Of a DNA stretch of 64,000 bases, positions 1-11,261 are shown piece by piece. The DNA lies in NCBI RefSeq assembly GCF_905163445.1, contig NC_053200.1, forward strand, positions 6,138,001 through 6,202,000. The letters are read 5' to 3'. Position 1 is the first letter of the stretch. Each line of letters begins with the position of its first letter. Under the pieces are notes generated by a model. It searched no databases, was not told where the DNA came from, and saw only the letters and a list, made by a program, of their open reading frames with translations. Origin of the DNA: Pararge aegeria. Taxonomy: Eukaryota > Arthropoda > Insecta > Lepidoptera > Nymphalidae. The translations under genes were made by a program, and so were the position numbers.

Positions 1-853
1 AATATTTTCATATTTCTCTCGCTTTCTTTCTAGTGAAGTATGACATGTGTGTCCGACTCATTTGCAACAAGCGTTGAAACTCGGACATAACCTATTTAAC
101 TAGTGCTCATAATAATAAAAACTAATTTTTCTTGCAACATTGCAGTTGTAACATATCATTTCATGTTCCTATTTCAAATTTAAACTAATAATTTCTAGTT
201 GATATACATTTTATTTAATGGACAGTTTAATGCACGTATGACCTTAACGAGTCATGTCTTTGATTTTAGCTGCGATATCTTGCTGAGGATTTTTTTTTTT
301 TTGTTTTATTGGTGTTGGTATATTCATACATTCTGTCCTTCCTACTTATTAATTAATATAATATAATAATAAAAATAAATAAGATCAATGTCTACTGGTC
401 ATAAACACGCGGTCTTCCCCTAACTTTTAAAAACGTAGCCACAATTATTAAGGTTTTATATAATTAGGATAATAATTATCTTTAACTTAGTTTTCGCGTA
501 TTAATATTCGTGATTAAAAACCCCAATATTCCGGATAACTCAGTAATCAAACTCGATTTATATATAACCTAACCACTGTAACAACGTCGCGGTTTTTTTT
601 GCGATCTCCGTTGTCATCAGTTCCTCATAGTGTACATTAGTACCTAATATAACTTTTGATTAATAGAGATCACTCACTGTTAGTAATAATATAACCTTTT
701 ACTCGTGTTATTTTGCTCCGCTGTTTTGTTACGCAATATGATCGCAGTAAAAAAAAACAAAATAGCATAACCATATCACGACAGTCGTGAGTTGGCACTT
801 ATTCAGAGCAAAAAAAAAATGATAGCTTAATTTTAAAATGTGATGGATGAATT
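1..853. other. AT-rich non-coding, nothing recognised
   Basis: Poly-T and poly-A runs (291-302, 822-829). No frame, repeat or hairpin I can name. Confidence 0.6.
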
Positions 854-958
854 ATGTTGGAAAAAGGCTATCGTCGAGTTGCTTCTCGGCAGAACTTCCG
901 ATCCGGTGGTGGATTCTCTACAACCATGTGCTACTTGAAATAAATGTAATTTAAACTT
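854..958 (+). mobile_element. LINE 3'-end fragment
   Basis: This reads ATGTTGGAAAAAGGCTA through a TTGCTTCTCGGCAGAA-like core, GGTGGTGGA, and ends TACTTGAAATAAATG. The same segment in a different state occurs at 25103-25347. It is recognised as a dispersed lepidopteran LINE tail by pattern; no coding is left. The truncated LINE with the 12-bp duplication inserted just past its end. Confidence 0.55.
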
Positions 959-973
959 TCTATTGTAGCTTTT

Positions 974-1399
974 AGCGGCATTTGTTGATGAAACATGGTC
1001 GTTAACTATGGGCCTCATAAGAAGGCTTAGAGTCACTCAGCGGGCGAAGGAGAGAGCTATGCTCGGAGTATCTCTACGCGATCGAATCAGAAATGTGGAG
1101 ATTCGTAGAAGAACCAAAGTTACCGACATAGCTCAACGAGTCGCGAAGCTTAAGTGGCAATGGGCCGGGCACATAGTTCGGAGAAAGGATGGACGTTGGG
1201 GTCCCAAGGTGCTGGAATGGCAGCCCCGTACTGGTAAGCGCAGTGTTTGATCGACCCCCAACGAGGTGGACAGACGACATTACGCGCGTCGCAGGTAGCC
1301 GCTGGATCCAAGCGGCTCAGAATCGTGGAACTTGGAACTCCCTACAAAAGACCTATGTCCAGCAGTGGACGTCTATCGGTTGATGTGATGATGATGATG
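974..1399 (+). mobile_element. 5'-truncated non-LTR retrotransposon with 12-bp TSD
   Basis: The insertion is bounded by perfect 12-bp direct repeats ATTGTAGCTTTT (962-973 and 1400-1411), a target-site duplication typical of target-primed reverse transcription. It encodes the last part of a LINE endonuclease/reverse-transcriptase polyprotein: GLIRRLRVTQRAKERAMLG, then VEIRRRTKVTDIAQRVAKLK and WQWAGHIVRRKDGRW from 1008, then in the next frame RPPTRWTDDITRVAGSRW to TYVQQWTSIG and stop at 1383. The switch near 1245 (GTTTGATCG) is a frameshift, so the copy is dead. The 3' end is a GATGATGATGATGA tail. This peptide is a recurring sequence in lepidopteran genomes; clade assignment (RTE-like) is tentative. 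Two further fragments of the family are at 26519-26681 and 45290-45412. Confidence 0.88.
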
Positions 1400-1919
1400 A
1401 TTGTAGCTTTTGTTTTTTAGGTTCTGAAGAAAATAAAGTGAATAAAAGCACCGTTTACTGATTTACTGGGAACAATTAACCTATAATTTCAAAACAGCAC
1501 ACTCACGAAACTAAACAAAGAAATTGATCGTGCAATCTATCTTTACATCGAACAGCTCCTCCCTTTTTATTTAATAATTGAAAGCTCATCCGCAATTACG
1601 TATCGCCATTATAATTCAGTTCACACTCTGCTTTTCGCACGGGGTAGGAAGATTTATCGATGTCCAATTTTAATTATCACCCAATAGTCACTAACTGAAT
1701 AGACCCCAATATTCGTGTGCCCCCAAATTAGATAAACACAATGTTGTTTCTTTCAACATCTTAATTTTGGTATCTTTTTATACCTAAATAATATCTATAA
1801 ATGCGAATGCGAAACTTTGCTTTCGCTTAACTTCTGAACTAAATGACATACAGACTTGAAATTTTAAATTTTAAGTATGTGATTATAGCTTACTGGATGA
1901 CGAAAATTTCTGCGTTCTT

Positions 1920-2105
1920 CTAATCCAGAAGTTCTCGAATAGGGGCCTGAAAATGCGGCGAAATGGTACCAGTAAAGGATTGTACGGCAGTGTTTGCTTC
2001 GCGCTCGACTTCTTGCTCGGCACTGCCGTGCTTCACGATTTTATGAACTTTGAGGCATAAAATAGCCGCCTTGTTAATATAGTGGCTAGCATGTAGCCAC
2101 AATTT
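1920..2105 (-). other. short coding-like open stretch, unrecognised
   Basis: A minus-strand open stretch with relatively balanced composition (HGSAEQEVEREANTAVQSF, then ISPHFQAPIRELLD, stop). I do not recognise it. It could be a remnant of a mobile-element gene or chance; no splice sites were convincing. Confidence 0.15.
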
Positions 2106-2387
2106 GTTAAATGGTTATAGCTTGTTTTCTTTAGTTCCAGCCTAAGTTAGGAAATAGTCTTCGTCAAATACATGCCGCAGTTTGCCCCGCCCGCCAACAC
2201 GCATTGGAGTAACGTACTGGGTCCATGGTATAAAACACTAAATGCTTGGCATGGCTAGAGCCAGCAAAGAAACATCAATAGGCAAAGCATCATTAGAGCT
2301 GATAGGATATGCAATATAATAATATAGCACACAATACTCATAGGACCCCTCGTTTATGATAAGGCTAGCATGGACAGGAGACATTTC

Positions 2388-2454
2388 TCTCCCCGGGGAT
2401 AGGACAAAATTTTATTTTGTCTCACAGCTTTATCAACGCTCCGAGTTGGCGCAC
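2388..2454 (+). repeat. unclassified dispersed repeat, copy 1
   Basis: CTCCCCGGGGATAGGACAAA, a T/A-rich middle, then CACAGCTTTATCAACGCTCC and GTTGGCGC. A clear inverted-orientation relative lies at 16119-16192 (CCCCGGGGATAT, GATAAAGCTGTGGG, GCGCCAGTGGT). Class unknown. Confidence 0.5.
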
Positions 2455-2823
2455 TAATGAATGATAACATCGGACTACAATAATGTATCATTTGATATTC
2501 GCTAGGTCTATTCAGATGAAAAAATGTGCAAAACCTTATTTATCTTTAAAACCACTTCAGGTGTCTGTAAAATTTACAGAAATAATTGCATGCCTACAGC
2601 CATGAACATCAGCGTAAAGAGCATCCAGTTGTCAACAACTGGCAAAAAGAAACCTAAAAGGACAATATCAATAACCCCCGGTACACAATAAAGAAAACAC
2701 CACGCCACGATGGCTAACATCACTCATGGCGCACATTTCACAATAATTAAAGCACAGTGTAAAACACCTATAAACTGCTAGTAAAGAGTTAATGGACTGG
2801 CTTCATTACCTCGCCACGCCCTC

Positions 2824-2837
2824 CCGCTAGGTGGCGC
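2824..2837 (+). promoter_or_regulatory. CTCF-like motif
   Basis: CCGCTAGGTGGCGC fits the conserved CTCF core CC(A/G)C(T/C)AG(G/A)(T/G)GGCGC by eye. It stands in a short GC-rich island (CCCTCCCGCTAGGTGGCGCG) inside AT-rich intron. Function is unproven. Confidence 0.35.
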
Positions 2838-4389
2838 GCCCGCTTGTTTTATTGCCATTCATTCCTATCAAATGATTGATTGCACGATATCAGTTTTAAT
2901 GATCATTTCTAATAGGAACCATTTCGCGCAATTCCAATTTTAAATTGGAATTAGAATGTCCGTTCCGTTTTCGAAATTTCGAACAAGAATGTGGAATTAA
3001 AAGCTGTAATTATTTAATCAGTTCCAAATAATACTATAATTTTGTACCGTATTTTTTTTGAAAAAGAAAACCTTTTTATACTTGTTGTTTTATTTTTGCT
3101 TTGTCCACTTCGTGAAAAGCAAAGATTGATGACTATATAGCATTATCTCTAAGAAATACAGTTTGTTTATTAATAAACTAAGAATAAATAAATTTAAAAC
3201 AAAATATTCTAGAATTTTTGATTTTGAAATACTAAGCCAAATCTTTTTAAAATAACTGACCTACTACCTATTTATGCTTTAAAAATTGAATTTATTCTGA
3301 AGTCGTTATTTTAATTACGATAAGACATTAAAAATAAACAACCCCATTCCTCAAGAGATAATCAACGTCGGAATTAAACCACGAAATGCTTCGAAAATAG
3401 AAAGAATCGTAAGCGTTGTAACTTGTTATTGTTTACGTTGGAAAATCAAGAATCACAGATATTTTATGTGCGGAGAGATGCGTTCCGTTCTCGCCTCTCG
3501 GATGGGAGATAAATTATTGAAATTGATATAACAATGGATAACGATACAAAGTGTTTCACAGTTGGGAAGGTCGTAAAGAGGAAACGTTGCAGGCCGTGCT
3601 TTGTGATCGCCGCTGTCTAAACAAATCTAGCGCGCGCTGTGACGTATGGGAACGGGAAGCGCTTCCAGCGTACAGCAGAAAGCGCTTGATTTTTTATATT
3701 GTACAACCATATAAACCATATAACGAGACACTAGAAATGCCCTTTAGCACTTAATGTATCGAAAACTTGTCACCGAACGGCGACTCGAAGCGGTCGTACT
3801 GTGCTACGCTGGGAGCCATACATTTCTGTTATACACAACGACGTACACTAGTTGTTTTAGAGCTTAAGAGGCAATGTAGTTTAACAATTACGCCAATAAT
3901 TTACGCCATACAATTAAAGTCACCTACTATTTCGTTAAAATTCGAGTGCTCTGAGTCTGGTCCGCGGCGATCAGGTACCGAGTTCACTGCATTTCAGGTG
4001 TCTTGTTATTAAGACTTCTATGTGTACAACCTTTCATCATAACGTCATTTAAAACTGTCTTTTTTAGGGTCACTACAGACTGGTGGAGTTACGAGAAGAG
4101 TACTTTTTAAATTTAATTTAATTTAAAATTAAGGTTGCACGGTTGATTTCAAATTTATTTATTTAAAAAAAAACTTTATGTAAGTAGGCTGAACTGTAGA
4201 GTTGTTTTTAGTATGTACAAAATTCTATTTTAATTATTATATATAAAGAATTATTGGTAATAATTAATCAATATTTGAGAATTAAATTGGTTTGGGTTTA
4301 CACATTACAAGGAAAACGACAATATGGTGTTCATACGGCGCCCCTAAACGTCTTATAATACACGGAATCCTCGAGTCGCGGGGAAAACA

Positions 4390-4405
4390 ATCAAAGCCCT
4401 TTGAT
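4390..4405. promoter_or_regulatory. inverted pair of TCF/LEF-like sites
   Basis: ATCAAAG-CC-CTTTGAT: two perfect TCF/LEF (Pangolin) cores in mirror arrangement, 2 bp apart. They sit in a locally GC-rich intronic stretch (4330-4460). Family knowledge gives the consensus; use in vivo is inferred. Confidence 0.35.
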
Positions 4406-5159
4406 CGGGGCTCTATCGAGCTAACGGGCGTTCGGGGAAGTCGCTTAATGAGCTTAACGTAAGCTACTCCCGATCCAAAATTGCTAGAACAAATAAATAG
4501 CTATTAGATTTGTTATGACGACTACACTTTCTTTTTTTGTTGATGTAACGTCAAACATTATACATGTCAATTGAAACGGGCAACGTGATTGATCGGGCTT
4601 CACTCATAATGCCCGGGAAATGTCAATAATAGCCAAAGTAATAGTATAAATGTAGATTTTTGTAAATTAAGTTTTGATCCACATATATCATATATCATAC
4701 CTATATTGAGCTATTGTCGCTTATTTAGAGTAAACGTCAAAACACGAACGTATTATCAGTATTATTATATTAAATTATATTAAATTTAACAATTTAAATT
4801 TACTAATTTAACATAATAAAATAACGTTTAAATTTTTCTGCAATTTTTAAACACAAAAAAAAATGTTGTTGTTTTTCCTATTAAATTGTTATTATATTAT
4901 GTCATGTGAATGCTTGAATATTCACTGTTTGTGTTCTGGTATAGTTTTCGTTTCAGATTACAAAATCTGAATCTTCCTGATTATTACCATTTGCTACAAC
5001 GTCACGAGGGGATGGGGTGAATGCAAAGCTTTGCCACTTGTTAAGCTCTAAGACTTGACGAAATTAAAGGAACTTAATTCTCCTTATGTGAAGCTCGGAC
5101 CACGGGCTAGGATGACATAGGGTAAACTTGGTTTATAGAACTAGCTTTTGCACTATATG

Positions 5160-5262
5160 CTGTATTAAAGGCTTTTCCCAACGAGAGGGCTTGGTCATAA
5201 TCTCCAAACTGAGCAGACAGGTCGGTAATCGCGGTAGGTAGTAGTACCTACTGCCCTGTACA
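5160..5262 (+). repeat. dispersed repeat fragment (CTCCCAACGAGAGGG type)
   Basis: TTAAAGGCTTTTCCCAACGA, then GGGCTTGGTCATAATC and GGTCGGTAATCGCGGTAGG. The same order of motifs recurs at 34345-34560 (ACTAAAGGCCTCTCCCAACG). This is an unclassified lepidopteran repeat. Confidence 0.5.
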
Positions 5263-5707
5263 GCCGTTAATTAAGTAAGAAGGCTATTATCGGCAACCAT
5301 GAAAAGTTTCTATAAAAAAAGGTTGCCAATGTTATGTCAACCTTACATAAAGTTCAAGTTACATTTGGCAAAAAAAGACGGCGCCTTATCGCTCGGTCAA
5401 GCGTGCTCGGCTAATAAGGCTGCAGTCCCAACAGAGATGTCCGGGTATATTTATTGTGTTGTTAGGACAATACATTAAGTACACTTAACATTGGTTTGAT
5501 CGTTTCGTAGCCTAGCTACTTCTTGAATTGCTTAGCTTAAACTTCCCTAGCAGTTTAAGAAAAGCAATTTAACTAAGAAGAAAGTAAAGTTAATTTGAAC
5601 TGTCCGGTTGATCTTCCGTTGAGTTTCACAGCGAAGCGTTATAGGATACCAAGATATAGTATCTATATATGAAGATACATAGAATACCACCCATACTTTG
5701 TAGAAAG

Positions 5708-6045
5708 CAGTGGCGTGCAAACAGGGCATGCACAAAACGGGCAGCTGATATAAAATGAAATATTATGAAAATTAAGCTCAATTTCCTAACTTAAAGATAT
5801 ACTCCGCGCGGATTATATTTTTTCGCGGAGTATAGAAAATTAAACTTAATTTTCATAACATATCATGGATTTCCACAAAGTAACGCCTGCTTCTATCCAA
5901 AATGGAAAAAAAACGTTAGTAATAGTTAGAAAAACTTAAGGATAGGCTTCTTATAGCTCGTTCAATGCCCACACTTCAGTTTTTTATAGCTCGTACAGGA
6001 GAATTGTACTTTATTTAATCTGCCCGTTTAGTGCACACGCCACTG
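5708..6045. mobile_element. hAT-type MITE carrying a nested palindromic element
   Basis: The ends are CAGTGGCGTGCA and the reverse complement of CAGTGGCGTGTGCA. Subterminal inverted segments both contain AAACGGGCAG..GAT and ACGAG/ACGAGC-type blocks. Candidate 8-bp flanks GTAGAAAG/TTGAAAAG match at only 5 of 8 positions. A palindromic element (about 5761-5905) interrupts it. It is the longest relative of the MITEs at 6504, 16577, 17366, 40769, 43778 and 62013. Confidence 0.65.
5761..5905. mobile_element. palindromic (hairpin) MITE
   Basis: Outer arms TTATGAAAATTAAG... (5763-5784) pair with 5837-5858. Inner arms TATACTCCGCG (5798-5808) pair perfectly with 5824-5834. A right flank ATATCATGGATTTCCACAAA, then GTAACGCCTGCTTCT, recurs at 55570-55606, and the right half recurs near 44850-44885. 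This supports a mobile hairpin family. Confidence 0.6.
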
Positions 6046-6503
6046 TTGAAAAGCCAGCCTAAAGCCGACCGCTCAGCACATAGGCGAATGTGAATCGAAT
6101 CAGGGGTAATAAAAACATATTGTCGCAGTACGACAAAGCCAGCCGACGCGAGGGCCGACCTAATAAACAATTACGTATATAAATATACAATAAAATTGGT
6201 GTTCGGCGTTTTATCGAGCGAATCGTCGCCGTGTGGTGTGCACGCCGCTTAATAAAACACTATTGTTTTATACCAAGGGCTAGCAAACAAAATTGCTTGA
6301 TTATAAACACTTCCGACATACGTGTTGAGGTTTTCTGCATTTGTGACAGAAATGCAAAAAACAGAGCAACTTATTACTTATTATAATTTATTATTTAAGC
6401 GTCCTTAAGTTGATCGCAGAAAACCGTGAGACACGCAGAAGGCATACATTCGAGCAAATTGGAAGCAAAATTCAACGCCGGCTTTTTTCTTTCCACAGGT
6501 ACC

Positions 6504-6623
6504 CATACATACACAAAAGCAATGCCTACCCTTAAATTTTTGTAAACCACATAAATGCGAGGGATTTTATGCCACCTTTCTTCTTTATGCATACCCTGGG
6601 CAAAAACCATGTGCACGCCACTG
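6504..6623 (+). mobile_element. hAT-type MITE, left terminus lost
   Basis: It matches the 62013-62142 element along its length (ACAAAAGCAATGCCTACCC, AAATGCGAGGGATTTT, TTCTTTATGCATACCCTG) and ends GTGCACGCCACTG. The flanking octamers CAGGTACC (6496-6503) and CAGGTACT (6624-6631) look like the 8-bp duplication, although the left CAGTGGCGTGCAC is absent. Confidence 0.65.
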
Positions 6624-6631
6624 CAGGTACT

Positions 6632-8195
6632 TATTCCTATTCCGTATTTTTGATAAAAAATTAAATAGAATTAAAATAACGTAACCCGACATTTGTTGTT
6701 TATTGGTCACGTCAAGTAAAAAAGCTCTGGCAGTAACAAAGGAAGAAAAAAAAAAAAGAAAAATCGTCTTTGTTATCACACATTTTGTCATAAATTTGTT
6801 AAAGTAAAAATGTGTGACAAAAATGGCTGGCTCAGCTGCAAACTAAAAAGTGCAGCACTGGTGTTCAGCCAGCAGTAACAAGGCCGTTGACGACTTGTAA
6901 AAATAACAAAGTATTAAAGAGTCAAGCCTATTATTTGACTACACAAAGAAAAAGAGTTCATTCATCTTTCTCATTCTCATGAATAAATTGCGAATTGCTT
7001 AGGTCGCTCGTTACAGTTTGTTTTGCATCTCGCGATCTATTACTTTTACCATACCACAAATGTAACTAATATAATATTCAGAGCCATGTGAAGAAGTATC
7101 ATTTATTATGTACCTACTATGAATGGTTGAACGTAAACTACAAAACGCATCGAAACACTTCGAGTCGTGCGGCAGTATGCGATCATATTAACTCGTAATA
7201 TTCAGGAGATACGTACAATAATAAAATTTCAGCCTCCACGCCTCGAGCAAAAAACGTTGTAAATTTGAAATGAGAACAGGAAGTGATAACCCGCGGGTCG
7301 GCTGCGCCTGCGCACTGCGCACCCCGCCGTCACTTCACTCACACTAACATATTCGCTTTAGAGATCATTAAATTACTTAGTAGGTATAAGTGAGTAGAAA
7401 TCAATGAAAAGACGAAGATTTAATCGTTGTATTTAAATACAAAAATAATGTAATTTAATCGAAATTTTTGATTTTTTTTTTTAACACCGGAGCGATCCAT
7501 GATCAAAACTTCTTTTGGAATATATATATTTTAAAGATATATGCTCCGTAGTTTCTCCAAGATTGTATTAAGCATTATAACATAAATTAAAGAGACAAAT
7601 CATTGTGTATTTTTTCTTACAGGTCTCATAATGTAAACAATATTTTTCTTACATTAGTAAGAGTATAAAAATACTTTATTATTATTGATATAAAGAAGTA
7701 AGAATTTAAACCCAATCCAAATAAATATATGTTATAATCTTTAGACTACCTACGCAATCTATACGTAAAGCATTCTCAGGTGATGGTGACCAACGCACAA
7801 CTCTAAATAAACTCTTTGTATTAATGCGGTCTGCATTATGTTTGCCACCTCTTATTAATGTTTGAATACCTATTGATTATTCATTTAATTGGCAGTACAA
7901 CAATTTCACAAAAATAAACATAATCATATTTGAAAAACAACTTCCTTCGTGATCCCAAATTGAAACCGACATTTGGTTAGCAGTTTTTGCTCTCAAAACA
8001 TTCCAATAAAATGTTTATCACCCGGTGCATGCACATGTGACTCCACGGCGGAGATTATTCCAAAATTTCCAGATTGCCACCCCGGGCAAAAAATAAATAA
8101 ATCCAGGGCAAAAAATCACCCGATCCTCGAGATTACGGGCCCCTTGAAATACAGCTTACAGTTATTTATCGGCACGGATTCAGTAGACTTATGAA
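6632..8195. other. intronic DNA, short GC-rich patch
   Basis: The only contrast is 7288-7335 (CCCGCGGGTCGGCTGCGCCT and following), a CpG-rich stretch. No gene was seen. Confidence 0.5.
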
Positions 8196-9045
8196 GAATG
8201 TGCATTATGGCTGTAAATCGTCGATGAGGTTATTAAAACTCTAAGAAACGATTTGAACAGTTTATAGCTGTAGCTTATCACGTTATTAATTTTCGAGAAA
8301 CAGAAATAACGTATCTGCACAGTTTTTATAGTCCTTTTTAGCATGTGCATTATGGCTATAAATCTTCGATTTGGTTAGTAAATCCCTGAGAAACAATTTG
8401 AACAGTTTATAGCTGTAGCTTATCACGTTATTAATTTTCGAGAAACAGAAATAACGTATCTGCACAGTTTTATACTCCTTTTTAGCATGTGCATTATGGC
8501 TATAAATCTTCGATTTGGTTAGTAAATCCCTGAGAAACAATTTGAACAGTTTATAGCTGTAGCTTATCACGTTATTAATTTTCGAGAAACAGAAATAACG
8601 TATCTGCACAGTTTTTATAGTCCTTTTTAGCATGTGCATTATGGCTATAAATCTTCGATTTGGTTAGTAAATCCCTGAGAAACAATTTTAACAGTTTATA
8701 GCTGTAGCTTATCACGTTATTAATTTTCGAGAAACAGAAATAACGTATCTGCACAGTTTTTATAGTCCTTTTTAGCATGTGCATTATGGCTATAAATCTT
8801 CGATTTGGTTAGTAAATCCCCGAGAAACAATTTGAACAGTTTATAGCTGTAGCTTATCACGTTATTAATTTTCGAGAAACAGAAATAACGTATCTGCACA
8901 GTTTTTATAGTCCTTTTTAGCATGTGCATTATGGCTATAAATCTTCGATTTGGTTAGTAAATCCCTGAGAAACAATTTGAACAGTTTATAGCTGTAGCTT
9001 ATCACGTTATTAATTTTCGAGAAATACAGAAATAACGTGTCTGCA
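8196..9045. repeat. 145-bp tandem repeat array, six units
   Basis: Unit starts lie at 8196, 8341, 8485, 8630, 8775 and 8920 (spacings 145, 144, 145, 145, 145). Each begins about GCATGTGCATTATGGCTATA and ends before the next TCCTTTTTA. The inner units are nearly identical, while the first unit and the end of the last are more divergent, as expected for unequal crossing over. Minus-strand open frames of 69-117 codons through it are a by-product of the period, not genes. Confidence 0.92.
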
Positions 9046-9684
9046 ATTTGACTGTAGACCTAGTGGGTAAGGCAGCTGAAATTATTGATTCGCAAATTTC
9101 CCCCGAATCGAACTTGATACCAGAGACCTCGCACTATAAAACCACAGCGGAGGGTGTCAGACCATTACCTGACAATACAATCATCGTTTTAGATACACGT
9201 CGAGTATTCTAAAATATGTTAACGTTCCAGCGAATAAACACCCCAGCAACAATAGCGTGGCGTGACATAAACAGTATAAACAGCCATGTCCTTGATACTA
9301 CTGAGGGTTCTATTTATACTCGGCAGATGCGCCCCGTGCCCCGTGCGAGGCTATTTCAGTCGCCCTCCCTTCTGGACCATCCCTGATCTAATCCTCGCGG
9401 CCCTCGCGTAATACGAAACTGGCATCAAACAACGTTTTTATGACGACGTGTGCACTCTATTTATCAAGTTTGCATGCAAACGCATTGCATTTAAATTAAA
9501 TTTTTGTTTTCTCAAACATTGCGAGGAAATATTCATTTAGAAACGGAAAAATAACACGCAAAATATCAATTATTAAAGGTAGGTAACTAGTAAGTAACTA
9601 AACTAAAGCTCTAGTTTTGATGATAAAAAAACGGTCCGTTTTTATTTTACGATTTTTTCGCCTGCAGTAGGTTTATTTTTTTAA

Positions 9685-9866
9685 AATAAATAAATAAATA
9701 AATATACTACGACAATACACACATTGCCATCTAGCCCCAAAGTAAGCGTAGCTTGTGTTATGGGTACTGAGAAGACGGATGAATAATTTTATGAATAGGA
9801 TACATAAAATACTTAAAATATACAGATAAACACCCAGACACTGAAAGAACATTCATGTAACATTTT
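9685..9866 (-). mobile_element. tRNA-headed SINE (type 1), head truncated
   Basis: A plus-strand AAATAAATAAATAAATA tail side, then CTAGCCCCAAAGTAAGCGTA, GCTTGTGTTATGGGTACT and CAGATAAACACCCAGACACTG. It lacks the B-box/A-box head present in full copies. Confidence 0.75.
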
Positions 9867-11248
9867 AAATCTGGTCTGAATACCAGACTCCACAGTGTGC
9901 AACAAATTACGGAATATAACCTCCAAGTGAGTGCAACAGCACAAGTGCACAATATGTGTAGTTATGTGTTATCAGTCTTTATAGCCTAAAAAAATTCTCG
10001 CGTTGAGACAAATATAATTTGGCACATGTTTTTCGTAAATTACCAAATAGGAAGTACACTGCAATGAGTATGTACACTACACTACAAAGTACTTACAATT
10101 AAAAAAAAAAAGACAAAGTATCTCTCCTTAATGCCCGCAATGGAGCATTGTAGGTTATCAAAGATATAGTAAGCAGGTATATTTTATTAGAAGGAGGTAT
10201 GTGCAAAGGTACTAAATGTACTGTTCATGATAATGACTTCGAGCCATAGACATGCAACAAAATTAATAACCCAGCTATTCGCGATCTGTTTACTGTCTTT
10301 TAATGCAGTCTGTGGATTTAAATTACCTTCATTTTCCATTATATTTCAATGCAATTCAGCAAATCTGATATTCAAAGTTGCATTGAATGTATTTATAGAA
10401 GTTGCATAGAGTGCATCGTTGCAGGAGTGACAGTCAGGCAGTCAGGTCACCCGACACGTTAATGTGCGCTGAGTCGATACACATGGCGAGATATCGAATT
10501 AGAGTGGCCATTTTGAAAATCGAACATATTATTTATATTCGTCGGGTTTTATTAATTTTATTAAAAAAATATTTACGTTTTATATTTTCGCATCGTGTAT
10601 AAATAATTTTATTCTAAAAGTATTTATTCTATTTAGAGCCGATTTTTCATTCGTTCTTTTTTATTAATTGTTGTGCACAAATGTGCAAAATTAATTTCGA
10701 TTGAAAAAATTATACTTTAAAAAGACTTCATAAATAATAAGTTAACTTCATAAAATGTTTAAAACAGAAAATATAACATATTATACTTTTGATACTTTTC
10801 GATTACAAAGAAAATATATATATTTTCTTTGTAATAAAGTAAGCTATTTTTTTTATGAATTCTAACGTACATCTTTACTATGATTATGCGCAATTTACCA
10901 GAATAAAAGAAAACTTATATTATAATAAATTACACGTTCGTCGTATACTTACGTTAAAAATATAATCCGTAGTCATAGAAATTTAAAAAAGTAGGTAATT
11001 ATTTCATTGTGTCTCTGAAAAATACTCATTAATCACCACAATGTATTCTTGAAAAAAGGTAACAACAAAAACATTAAAGCAAGTTCTTAACCAATCTTTA
11101 ATAACAGCTGTTATTCATTAACTTAGCATAATGATAAGTTGTTTATAGTTATATCATGTAAAGATAATAAATTTCAAATGACGTATTTGTCATTATTTAA
11201 CATTGTATCAAGGTAGTAAAAATATAATCTAATAACAGTTTTTCTACC
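9867..11248. other. AT-rich DNA, nothing but the 34-bp palindrome
   Basis: Short open frames lack codon structure. No repeat recognised apart from 10802-10835. Confidence 0.55.
10802..10835. repeat. perfect 34-bp palindrome
   Basis: ATTACAAAGAAAATATA is followed without spacer by its exact reverse complement. It is too short to class as a MITE. Confidence 0.95.
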
Positions 11249-11261
11249 GGCATGTACCTAA

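Larger units (their letters stand above)
2455..5159. other. intronic DNA with a GC-richer segment
   Basis: 3475-4010 is less AT-rich than the flanks and contains short plus-strand frames without recognisable content. 4330-4460 holds the TCF-like pair. Otherwise simple AT-rich sequence. Confidence 0.5.

Noticed and set aside
3551..4012. Two adjacent plus-strand frames in a GC-richer segment
   Set aside because: No motif, no splice support and no reading-frame continuity between them.
8286..8929. Minus-strand open frames of 69-117 codons (MHMLKRTIKTVQIRYF...)
   Set aside because: They are the 145-bp tandem repeat translated. The period is not a multiple of three except for one 144-bp unit, which explains the longest frame. 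No coding evidence.
8196..9045. CRISPR-like array
   Set aside because: Units are contiguous with no unique spacers, and the DNA is eukaryotic.
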